Both the position numbers and the translations under genes were made by a program. Shown here piece by piece: positions 1 through 5,429 of a stretch of DNA of 6,725 nt. Numbering within the stretch: position 1 is the first letter of the stretch; each line of letters begins with the position of its first letter. The notes beneath the pieces were generated by a model that ran no database searches, was not told where the DNA came from, and saw only the letters and a list, made by a program, of their open reading frames with translations. The stretch comes from Comamonadaceae bacterium (lineage in GTDB: Bacteria; Pseudomonadota; Gammaproteobacteria; Burkholderiales; Burkholderiaceae_C). The stretch covers positions 1 through 6,725 of the forward strand of contig JAJTBK010000422.1 of the NCBI GenBank assembly GCA_021286965.1, written 5' to 3'.

Positions 1-963
1 GACACCACCCTGCCCACGTTGCTGTCGGTGGTCGGTGCGAACACGGTGCTCATGCTCGGCTCCGTTTGCTACTACATGGGCTGCCGCACCTTCTTCGGGC
101 ACGCCAGCACCTGGCGCACCTGGGGCCTGTACCTGCTGCTGGCCGTGCTGCTGCAGACCGGGGTGGACGTGGTGGCGCAGAACTACCAGGTGCGCCTGAT
201 CGTCTTTACCGCCCTGGCGCTGGCCATTTACGCCGCCAACCTGCGCTTCATGCTGCGCTTTGGCGGCCGGCGCCTGCCGGCGCGCATGGCGCAGCTGGTG
301 CTGGGCGGGCACTTTCTGGTTCTTTTCGTGCGGCTGACGACCGCCAGTGCCGGCATGGTGGGCGAAAGCCTGATGGAGGCCAACTGGCTGCAGACGCTGT
401 ACATCGCCTCGTACGTGCTGACGGTGCTGCTGCTGTCGATCGCCGCCGTGCTGATGGCCACCGATGGCCTGGTCACCCAGCTCGAACACCTGGCCACGCA
501 CGACCCGCTGACGCACGCCCTGAACCGCCGCGCCTGGCTGCAGCGCGCCGCCGACGAGCTCACCCGCAGCCAGCGCAGCGGACGCGGCCCCGCGCTGGCC
601 ATGCTGGACCTGGACCACTTCAAAAAGCTCAACGACACGCACGGCCACCAGCATGGCGACGCCGTGCTGGTGCACTTCGCGCAAACCACGCAAGCGCTGC
701 TGCGCCGCGCGGATCGCTTCGGGCGCTACGGCGGCGAAGAATTCGTGCTGCTGCTGCCCGAAACCCCGCTGCACGCGGCGCAAGGGGTCACGCAGCGCAT
801 CCACAGCGCCCTGGCCAGCGGCCACGCGCTGGACTGCCAGCTGAGCATTGGCCTGACGACCTGGCACGGCCCGACCGACACGCTCGACGCCATGCTGGCA
901 CGGGCCGACAAGGCGCTCTACCAGGCCAAAGCGCAGGGGCGCAACCAAACCTGCGTCGCCTGA
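1..963 (+). CDS. Membrane-anchored diguanylate cyclase (GGDEF domain), 5' end outside window
   Basis: This protein makes cyclic di-GMP from two GTP at the inner membrane. The frame is open from base 1, and the first start-like codon (TTG at 19) falls inside a hydrophobic segment, so the true start is upstream and the gene is partial. Numbering from the window edge, residues about 5-160 hold roughly five hydrophobic segments, the last being around LYIASYVLTVLLLSIAAVLM. The GGDEF domain then begins with the usual HDPLTHALNRRAW signature. The metal/GTP segment LDLDHFKKLNDTHGH is present, as is the active-site loop RYGGEEF (GGEEF at 730-744). An RxxD inhibitory-site motif (RRAD) sits exactly five residues before GGEEF, so product inhibition is expected. 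The C-terminus has the usual ADKALYQAKAQGRN. All catalytic residues are intact, so it should be active. The membrane part is not a sensor domain I can name. It converges on cobT with only 21 bases between and no clear terminator. Confidence 0.93.
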   Translation, partial: DTTLPTLLSVVGANTVLMLGSVCYYMGCRTFFGHASTWRTWGLYLLLAVLLQTGVDVVAQNYQVRLIVFTALALAIYAANLRFMLRFGGRRLPARMAQLVLGGHFLVLFVRLTTASAGMVGESLMEANWLQTLYIASYVLTVLLLSIAAVLMATDGLVTQLEHLATHDPLTHALNRRAWLQRAADELTRSQRSGRGPALAMLDLDHFKKLNDTHGHQHGDAVLVHFAQTTQALLRRADRFGRYGGEEFVLLLPETPLHAAQGVTQRIHSALASGHALDCQLSIGLTTWHGPTDTLDAMLARADKALYQAKAQGRNQTCVA

Positions 964-984
964 CCTGCGGCTTGATGGCTTGAT

Positions 985-2043
985 TTAGGCCGACTGCTGC
1001 GACACCCCGGCCGACTCAAAGCTCGCCATCTCCGCCAGGATGCGGCAGGCCGAGGCCAGCAGCGGCCAGGCCAGCGCCGCACCCGAGCCCTCGCCCAGGC
1101 GCAACCCCAGGTCCAGCAGCGGCTGCGCCTGCAACTGCGCCAGCAGCGCGCCATGGCCGCGCTCGCCCGAGCGGTGTGCAAACACGCAGCGCTGCAGCAC
1201 CGTCGGCGCCAGGCGCGCGGCCACCAGCACGGCAGCGCAGGTGATGAAGCCATCGGCGACGATCACGCGCCGCTCGCTCGCCGCCTGCAGCACGGCGCCG
1301 GTGAGGGTGGCAATCTCAAAACCGCCCAGCGCCGCCAGGGCATCGAGCGGCTCCTGCGCCGTGGGGTTGGCGTCCAGCGCCTGCTGCAGCACCACCAGCT
1401 TGCGGGCGATACCCGCCGCATCGAGCCCGGTGCCCGCACCCACGCAGTCAGCCAGCGCCAGCCCGCCCAGGCGCGCCAGCAGCAGCGCGGCGGCCGAGGT
1501 GTTGCCAATGCCCATTTCGCCCAGCAGCAGCGCATTACCCGGCAGCGCCCGCACGATGTCCATGCCGTTGGCCAGCGCCTGCTGGCACTGCACCGCGCTC
1601 ATCGCCGGGCCCACACTCGCATCCTGCGTGCCGGCGGCAATGCGGTACGACAGCAGGCACGGCGCCCCGGGCGCCGCCGCGCGCGGGGCGATGGCCCGCG
1701 CCACGCCGCAATCGACCACCGACAGCTGCAGCCCATGCTGGCGCGCGAGCACGCTCACGGCGGCGCCACCGGCGAGAAAGTTCTCCACCATCTGCCAGGT
1801 GACGTCGCTCGGGTAGGCCGAGACGCCACGCGCCGCCAGGCCATGGTCGGCAGCGCAGACCAGCATCTGCGGCGCCTGCAGCTGCGGCTGCTCGCTGCCC
1901 AGGATCAGGCCCAGGCGCAGCGCCAGCGCTTCGAGCTGCCCGAGCGCACCCAGGGGCTTGGTTTTGTGGTCCAGCACATGCTGCAGGCGCGCGCGCAGCG
2001 CAGCGTTGTCCAGCTCGGGAATCGAAGGGAGTTGAAAGTGCAT
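985..2043 (-). CDS. cobT: Nicotinate-nucleotide--dimethylbenzimidazole phosphoribosyltransferase
   Basis: CobT transfers phosphoribose from nicotinate mononucleotide to 5,6-dimethylbenzimidazole, giving alpha-ribazole phosphate for the lower ligand of cobalamin. It is a cytoplasmic enzyme. The 352-aa product matches the usual length (about 350). Family signatures are visible: KTKPLGALGQLE near residues 27-38, ADHGLAARGVSAYP around 65-78, LLGEMGIGNTSAAA (Glu176, one of the two conserved acidic residues) and LGEGSGAALA (Glu318, matching the catalytic glutamate of the Salmonella enzyme). I chose the ATG at 2041-2043, giving MHFQLPSIPELDNAALRARL, because family homology begins there. The frame stays open upstream to 2145, but that extension overlaps the end of cobQ and looks unlike CobT. 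No good Shine-Dalgarno precedes this start; the 5' leader is a degenerate intergenic repeat. It lies 62 bases after cobQ on the same strand and is probably co-transcribed with it. Confidence 0.95.
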   Translation of the reverse strand: MHFQLPSIPELDNAALRARLQHVLDHKTKPLGALGQLEALALRLGLILGSEQPQLQAPQMLVCAADHGLAARGVSAYPSDVTWQMVENFLAGGAAVSVLARQHGLQLSVVDCGVARAIAPRAAAPGAPCLLSYRIAAGTQDASVGPAMSAVQCQQALANGMDIVRALPGNALLLGEMGIGNTSAAALLLARLGGLALADCVGAGTGLDAAGIARKLVVLQQALDANPTAQEPLDALAALGGFEIATLTGAVLQAASERRVIVADGFITCAAVLVAARLAPTVLQRCVFAHRSGERGHGALLAQLQAQPLLDLGLRLGEGSGAALAWPLLASACRILAEMASFESAGVSQQSA

Positions 2044-2049
2044 AGATTG

Positions 2050-2105
2050 TTTACTACAAAATAAATAGCTGGTAGCGCTGACAAACAAAGGGCCAGAGCC
2101 CAATT
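2050..2105 (-). repeat. Degenerate intergenic repeat between cobQ and cobT (copy 1)
   Basis: The cobQ-cobT spacer is nearly filled by a sequence whose + strand reads ATAGCTGGTAGCGCTG at 2065-2080, flanked by an A-rich run on the left. A related core, ATAGCTGCTGGCGCAG, lies upstream of cobQ in the same orientation (13 of 16 bases identical). From memory, this A-rich plus 'tagctgctagcgc' module is a common intergenic repeat in Comamonadaceae genomes. The edges are approximate. It supplies the whole 5' leader of cobT. Confidence 0.55.
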
Positions 2106-3584
2106 TCATTCCAAAATTTGCTCCAGGCTGCCGGGCGCAAACCACTGCCCCAGGCCGCTGGTCATGCGCTCGAACGCCTGCTCCAGCGTCGGCGCGCTGG
2201 CGCCAAACAGGGCCTGCAGCACGCTGGCATTTTCAAACAGGCCGTGCAGGTACAGCCCGAGCACGTTGCCCGCCGGGTTCTGCCAGGCCAGGCCGGGCAG
2301 CACCTCGCGCGCGACGTCGCCCTTGGCCGCCATGGCCGGGTGCTGCGCCGTCTGGCCGTGGTGAATCTCGTAGCCCTGCAGCGCCACCCCCGCCAGCGCC
2401 TGCCAGGCGCCGTGCAGTGCCCCCAGGCGGTACTGGCCGGGGCGCACGGTTTTCTCGCGTTCAAAGCTCGTCACCAGCGGCAGCAGGCCCAGGCCAGGGC
2501 CGTTGCCATCGACGCCCTGGGTGTCGATCAGCGCCTCGCCCAGCATCTGCAGGCCACCGCAAATGCCCAGCACGCGCCCACCGCGCGCGGCGTGCGCTGC
2601 CACTGCGGCATCGAGCCCCTGCGCCCGCAGCCAGGCCAAATCTGCCGCCGTGGCCTTGGAGCCTGGCAGGATGACCCAGTCGGCCCCCGCCAGCTCGGCC
2701 GGGCTGCGCGCCCACGACAGCGCCACGCCAGGCAGGTTTTTGAGCGGCTGGAACTCATCGAGGTTGCTGATGCGCGGATAGGCCACGACGGCAATGCGCG
2801 TGTGCACCGCCCCGCTGCCGGTGCTGCGGGCGTCGAACACGCCGTCTTCCTCGGGCAGGCCGTGCTGCCACTGCATGGGAATGGTGGCCAGCACGGGCAC
2901 GCCGGTTTTCTCCTGCAGCAGCTGCGGCGCCGGCGCCAGCAAGGCGGCGTCGCCCCGGAATTTGTTGAGCACAAAGCCCGCCAGCAGCGCCTGATCGGCC
3001 GGCGCCAGCAGCGCCCAGGTGCCGAACAGGTGGGCAAAGGCGCCGCCCCGGTCGATGTCGCTCACCAGCAGGCAACGCGCCTGCCCGTGGTGCGCCACGC
3101 GCAGGTTGACGACGTCGCTGGCCATCAAGTTGATCTCGGCCGGCGAACCCGCGCCTTCGATCACCACCACGTCGTTCTCGGCGCGCAAAGCATCGAGCGC
3201 GGCCGCAATCTGCGGCCACACCCGCTGGCTGCGCCCGCGCCAGGGCAGCGCGCTCAGCGCCGCATCCACCTGCCCGAGCAGCACCACCTGGCTGTGGGTG
3301 TCGGCCTCGGGCTTGAGCAGCAGCGGGTTCATGCGCACATCGGGTACGGCCCGTGCGGCCAGGGCCTGGAAGTACTGCGCACTGCCGATCTCGCCATACC
3401 CGCCCTCGGGCGTGGCCACCACGCGCGCGTTGTTGCTCATGTTCTGCGCCTTGAACGGCGCCACCTTCAAGCCCTGATTGCTGTAGTAGCGGCACAGCGC
3501 CGTCGCCAGCCAACTCTTGCCCGCACCGCTGCTGGTGCCCAGCACCATGACGCAGCGCGCCGGCCCGCAAAGGGTTTTTTCCAT
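2106..3584 (-). CDS. cobQ: Cobyric acid synthase (glutamine-hydrolysing)
   Basis: CobQ amidates the b, d, e and g carboxylates of adenosylcobyrinate a,c-diamide using ATP and glutamine. The product is 492 aa, normal for the family. The N-terminal dethiobiotin-synthetase-like half has the P-loop GTSSGAGKS (residues 16-24), KAQNMSNNA (45-53), VIEGAGSPAE (141-150) and DIDRGGAF (176-183). The C-terminal class I glutamine amidotransferase domain has VILPGSKAT (304-312), the nucleophile Cys342 in GICGGLQMLG, GYEIHHGQT (404-412) and GLYLHGLF with the likely catalytic His447. Nothing required is missing. I chose the ATG at 3582-3584 because the P-loop then sits at the usual depth. An upstream in-frame GTG-type extension to 3638 runs into the repeat and is unlikely. 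A GGAG lies only two bases before the ATG, so the ribosome site is poor. No cobalamin riboswitch signature is visible in the 134 bases upstream to the tRNA. Confidence 0.95.
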   Translation of the reverse strand: MEKTLCGPARCVMVLGTSSGAGKSWLATALCRYYSNQGLKVAPFKAQNMSNNARVVATPEGGYGEIGSAQYFQALAARAVPDVRMNPLLLKPEADTHSQVVLLGQVDAALSALPWRGRSQRVWPQIAAALDALRAENDVVVIEGAGSPAEINLMASDVVNLRVAHHGQARCLLVSDIDRGGAFAHLFGTWALLAPADQALLAGFVLNKFRGDAALLAPAPQLLQEKTGVPVLATIPMQWQHGLPEEDGVFDARSTGSGAVHTRIAVVAYPRISNLDEFQPLKNLPGVALSWARSPAELAGADWVILPGSKATAADLAWLRAQGLDAAVAAHAARGGRVLGICGGLQMLGEALIDTQGVDGNGPGLGLLPLVTSFEREKTVRPGQYRLGALHGAWQALAGVALQGYEIHHGQTAQHPAMAAKGDVAREVLPGLAWQNPAGNVLGLYLHGLFENASVLQALFGASAPTLEQAFERMTSGLGQWFAPGSLEQILE

Positions 3585-3600
3585 AGCTCCATCGCTTCGG

Positions 3601-3650
3601 TTTGTTTCAAAAATGATAGCTGCTGGCGCAGTAACCACGTGGGATTCCTG
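3601..3650 (-). repeat. Degenerate intergenic repeat upstream of cobQ (copy 2)
   Basis: The + strand shows CAAAAATGATAGCTGCTGGCGCAG at about 3608-3631, matching the core of the copy between cobQ and cobT and placed a few tens of bases before the cobQ start. Similarity fades beyond the 16-base core, so the boundaries are uncertain. Both copies point the same way relative to the cob gene that follows. Confidence 0.5.
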
Positions 3651-3699
3651 GCATTGAAGACATCAAGCCAGCGGCCAGATGAAGGCAACCCCAAAACAC

Positions 3700-3708
3700 T
3701 GCTACAAT
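3700..3708 (+). promoter_or_regulatory. Extended -10 promoter element of tRNA-Ser
   Basis: TGCTACAAT fits an extended -10 box (TGn then TACAAT at 3703-3708). A start about seven bases downstream would lie near 3715, four bases before the mature tRNA 5' end. The -35 position (around 3680-3685, TGAAGG) is a poor match, which is consistent with reliance on the extended -10. Confidence 0.55.
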
Positions 3709-3718
3709 GGCAGGCTCC

Positions 3719-3809
<91 letters not shown>

Positions 3810-3817
3810 CTTAAAAT

Positions 3818-3840
3818 AAGTCCTTGATTTACAAGGACTT
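3818..3840 (+). repeat. Perfect 9-bp inverted repeat between tRNA-Ser and the integrase remnant
   Basis: AAGTCCTTG (3818-3826), loop ATTTA, then CAAGGACTT (3832-3840) form a perfect 9-bp hairpin. It may end tRNA transcription, but no proper T-run follows. Its right arm contains AAGGA, the ribosome binding site for the first ATG of the integrase frame (3843), so folding would hide that site. It could also be part of the recombination site. Confidence 0.6.
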
Positions 3841-3893
3841 TCATGAAAATCAACAGGTTACAGCAGCCAAGTCGTACGGAAACGTCATACGGC

Positions 3894-3900
3894 GAGGTGA
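3894..3900 (+). promoter_or_regulatory. Shine-Dalgarno favouring the internal integrase start at 3903
   Basis: GAGGTGA ends two bases before ATG 3903 and matches the anti-Shine-Dalgarno well. The alternative ATG at 3843 has AAGGA five bases upstream, inside the hairpin. Family-like sequence (MNLFVPPGGKTKNWYVRVYVP, split over 20 residues) begins at 3903, so I prefer the second start; both are possible. Confidence 0.5.
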
Positions 3901-4573
3901 AAATGAACCTGTTTGTGCCCCCAGGCGGCAAGACGAAGAATTGGTATGTTCGCGTCTATGTCCCAGCCGAGCTTCTTGAGTTCTACCGAGAGGCAGAATT
4001 CAAAAAATCAACCCGAACTACTGACCGCGTGCTAGCCGAAGCACGGGCAGCTGCGTTCGTGCTTGAAAAAAGTCGCGAGTTTCTTTCCAAACGGGAGTTG
4101 CTGAAGGGGTGCACAACCGAGCAGCCTCAGGCGGTCGTGCTCGATGCATCCCTGATTCAGAAAATCGCGCACATTCGCCTTGCAAGCCTGGTGCGCTTCG
4201 ACGATGAAGAACGGAGCTTGATTGATGAACCCGAGCAGTGGGATGAGCATGACGAGCTCATCAAGCTCAGCCTAGACGACCTGAAGAAGCTCATTGCCCG
4301 TCGCAAGTCGGCCCCCGGCTACGAACGCTTCGTGGAAACGGTCATCGAGTTTGCACACGTGACGGGCTACGACATCGACAAACAGGACCCGATGCTGGCG
4401 GAGTTCATCGACGCCATGGTCAAGGTTGAGAAACGCGCCTACGAACTGATGGAGCGGCGCAGCCAAGGCGAATTGGCTGACTTGGCTGAGGGCGAGTCCG
4501 GCCCCTGGCTTGGCGAACTGCTGCAAGGCTGGGAAAAAGAACATGCGCCGAAAGACCCTAAGACGCGCAGCAG

Positions 4574-4612
4574 CTACCCGATGTCGAGTGGGCGAGAAAA
4601 CTCGTTCTTCAT
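4574..4612 (-). pseudogene. Possible 5' stub of a gene cut by the integrase deletion
   Basis: Four bases after the stop of the HTH gene, a minus-strand ATG (4610-4612) opens a 12-codon frame, MKNEFSRPLDIG, which stops at 4574-4576 exactly where integrase-like sequence ends on the other strand. The spacing is what one expects for a translationally coupled next gene whose body was deleted. It may equally be a chance ORF; 12 codons cannot be identified. Confidence 0.3.
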
Positions 4613-4616
4613 TGCC

Positions 4617-4823
4617 TCAGTCATGATTCAGGCCCTCCACACGCTGAGCGAGCCAGGCATCCACATCGACGGCCCGCCAACGCAATAGGCGTGCCCCCTC
4701 AATGCGCAGACGCGGCGGCACTGCGGCCGGATTACGGCGCAGGTCCTTGCGGATGGTTTCTGGGCTCCGGCCCAAGAGGCTTGCGAGGTCTCGCAGTGCG
4801 AGGACCGATTTCGTTTCTGACAT
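4617..4823 (-). CDS. Small winged helix-turn-helix protein, excisionase/AlpA-like
   Basis: This 68-aa protein probably binds DNA as an excisionase (recombination directionality factor) or as an AlpA-type regulator of the element. A helix-turn-helix covers about residues 11-29 (RDLASLLGRSPETIRKDLRR). It is followed by a wing-like stretch, AAVPPRLRIEGARLLRWRAV, and a final helix, DVDAWLAQRVEG, the usual layout of MerR/excisionase-like small proteins. I chose ATG 4821-4823 because GGAG (4831-4834) lies seven bases upstream and the HTH starts right after; a longer frame to 4925 has no support. The gene is intact, although the integrase it may have partnered is truncated just downstream on the opposite strand. 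The upstream region holds several inverted repeats that could be its operators. Which of the two roles applies cannot be decided from sequence. Confidence 0.8.
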   Translation of the reverse strand: MSETKSVLALRDLASLLGRSPETIRKDLRRNPAAVPPRLRIEGARLLRWRAVDVDAWLAQRVEGLNHD

Positions 4824-4849
4824 TGATTTGCTCCACGCCGATGGTCGGA

Positions 4850-4880
4850 GCACGAGAGCGCCGGCGGCGCCCTCTCGTGC
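4850..4880. repeat. 9-bp inverted repeat upstream of the HTH gene
   Basis: GCACGAGAG and CTCTCGTGC are perfect reverse complements around a 13-base, entirely G/C core that contains GGCGCC. It lies 27 bases before the HTH start codon. It could be an autoregulatory operator for that protein or an RNA hairpin in its leader. Confidence 0.6.
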
Positions 4881-4893
4881 CCGCTGGCGCCAC

Positions 4894-4930
4894 AAAACGG
4901 CTCCAGCTGGCACGTTTAGGAGCATGTTTT
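4894..4930. repeat. Imperfect 10-bp inverted repeat
   Basis: AAAAC-g-GCTCC on the left pairs with GGAGC-at-GTTTT on the right across a 14-base loop. It may be a second operator, a leader hairpin, or a weak terminator for rightward transcription, since it ends in GTTTT. Confidence 0.45.
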
Positions 4931-4940
4931 AGCCTTGCTG

Positions 4941-4965
4941 AAAAAAAAGCGGCCACCAGGGCCGC
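4941..4965 (-). terminator. Rho-independent terminator of the minus-strand small-ORF transcript
   Basis: Read on the minus strand this is GCGGCC-CTGGT-GGCCGC followed at once by eight T. The 6-bp all-G/C stem, 5-base loop and T-run are canonical. It lies 58 bases after the stop of the 48-aa gene. It separates that unit from the HTH gene, which must therefore have its own promoter in 4824-4940. Confidence 0.88.
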
Positions 4966-5022
4966 ATGACGAAGCCGACGAGTGCTCTTGCACAAAGGCG
5001 ACTCGTAGTCCGAAAACGACGG

Positions 5023-5169
5023 CTAGGCCGTCTCGTCTTCAGGCATTTCGCCCGCGTAACGCTCATTGTTGGGGTTCAACTGGTCCGAATGGTTGTCCTG
5101 CGCATGGTGATATGCATCGTTATTCGGATTCATGCTGTCGCTACGGTCATCGTTCGGTGTGCGTCCCAT
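5023..5169 (-). CDS. 48-aa hydrophilic hypothetical protein with an internal NPNN repeat
   Basis: Function unknown. ATG 5167-5169 has a strong AAGGAG site (5177-5182) seven bases upstream, and a canonical terminator follows the gene, so it is probably translated. The protein is very polar, with no membrane or signal segment. It contains an 18-residue tandem repeat in which SD-x-(M/L)-NPNN-(D/E)-x-Y occurs twice (Ser10-Tyr20 and Ser28-Tyr38). It ends in an acidic tail (MPEDETA). I have an impression of having seen short 'NPNN' proteins as hypotheticals in other proteobacteria, but I cannot name a family. A longer frame to 5226 has no ribosome site and is not preferred. The stop lies inside a GACGGC/GCCGTC hairpin (5018-5032). 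It follows a 28-aa ORF on the same strand by 78 bases and may share its transcript. Confidence 0.65.
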   Translation of the reverse strand: MGRTPNDDRSDSMNPNNDAYHHAQDNHSDQLNPNNERYAGEMPEDETA

Positions 5170-5247
5170 GGAAGTACTCCTTGAATAAAACTTGATGAGT
5201 GGAAAACGTGAATGGTGTCGCGCCAAGGCTTGAAGCCTGTGGCTGTA

Positions 5248-5334
5248 TCACTTCGAACGAGGCGGATTGTTGCCCCGTCCGGGACCGGAAGGATTGCCCG
5301 TCTTGCTAGGGCCATTTGTGGGGGTATTGCTCAT
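5248..5334 (-). CDS. 28-aa Gly/Pro/Asn-rich small ORF
   Basis: Function unknown. The product is a 28-residue basic peptide rich in Gly, Pro, Asn, Ser and Thr; its second half reads KTGNPSGPGRGNNPPRSK. ATG 5332-5334 is preceded by GGAG (5341-5344) at a spacing of six bases, a good ribosome site. No membrane or signal segment is visible, and the composition predicts disorder. A frame open to 5520 in the same register overlaps the end of the large neighbouring gene and lacks a ribosome site, so I keep the short form. It sits between the large gene and the 48-aa ORF in the same direction. At this length a chance ORF cannot be excluded. Confidence 0.45.
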   Translation of the reverse strand: MSNTPTNGPSKTGNPSGPGRGNNPPRSK

Positions 5335-5362
5335 AAATTTCTCCAAGGTCCCGGCAAAAGGA

Positions 5363-5402
5363 CGAGCTGCGCCGTGCCCGGGACCACGCCCCGTGCAGCT
5401 CG
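5363..5402 (-). terminator. Possible weak terminator or leader hairpin after the large gene
   Basis: CGAGCTGC (5363-5370) and GCAGCTCG (5395-5402) form a perfect 8-bp stem, with a possible inner CGTG/CACG stem (5373-5376 with 5385-5388). On the minus strand it is followed by TCCTTTTGCC, a poor T-run. It lies between the stop of the large gene and the 28-aa ORF, so it may attenuate read-through or shape the small-ORF leader. Confidence 0.4.
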
Positions 5403-5429
5403 ATTTAAAAAAGGATGCTTGGTTACCGA

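Larger units (their letters stand above)
3843..4688 (+). pseudogene. Tyrosine-recombinase integrase remnant (N-terminal part only)
   Basis: The frame gives 281 aa from ATG 3843, or 261 aa from the better-placed ATG 3903. Its beginning (PGGKTKNWYVRVYVPAELLE, then STRTTDRVLAEARAAAFVLE) resembles the N-terminal arm-binding region of phage/island integrases of the DUF6538-like kind. LGELLQGWEKEHAPKDPKTR looks like the start of the core-binding (SAM-like) domain. After residue 245 (SSY, ending at 4577) family character stops. The last 36 codons are low-information sequence, and from 4617 they lie antisense to a well-supported HTH gene. No catalytic R...HxxR...Y block exists in any + frame to the right, so the enzyme cannot recombine DNA. 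Placement directly after tRNA-Ser, pointing away from it, is the classic site-specific integrase position. I infer a deletion that removed the C-terminal half. Family assignment is from pattern recognition only. Confidence 0.75.
4824..5022. other. 199-bp intergenic region dense in inverted repeats
   Basis: I see no convincing gene here on either strand. From left to right it holds these pairs: GCTCC/GGAGC (4830-4834 with 4847-4851), GCACGAGAG/CTCTCGTGC (4850-4858 with 4872-4880), an imperfect 10-bp dyad built from AAAAC+GCTCC and GGAGC+GTTTT (4894-4930), a terminator hairpin (4941-4965), GTGC-TCTT-GCAC (4982-4993) nested in ACGAGT/ACTCGT (4978-4983 with 5001-5006), and GACGGC/GCCGTC (5018-5032), which overlaps the stop of the 48-aa gene. 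Confidence 0.6.

Noticed and set aside
66..983. Second + strand frame overlapping the GGDEF gene
   Set aside because: It is a frame-shifted shadow, Ala/Arg/Pro-rich, while the other frame carries all GGDEF motifs.
1040..2064. Two + strand open frames opposite cobT
   Set aside because: Low-complexity Ala/Ser/Gln/Arg products antisense to a gene with clear CobT motifs.
4691..4995. Three overlapping frames (both strands) between the integrase remnant and the terminator
   Set aside because: No ribosome sites or domain patterns; they overlap the HTH gene, hairpins and terminator.
5226..5238. AGGCT-TGA-AGCCT inverted repeat after the 28-aa ORF as a terminator
   Set aside because: Only 5 bp of stem and no T-run on either strand; likely chance.
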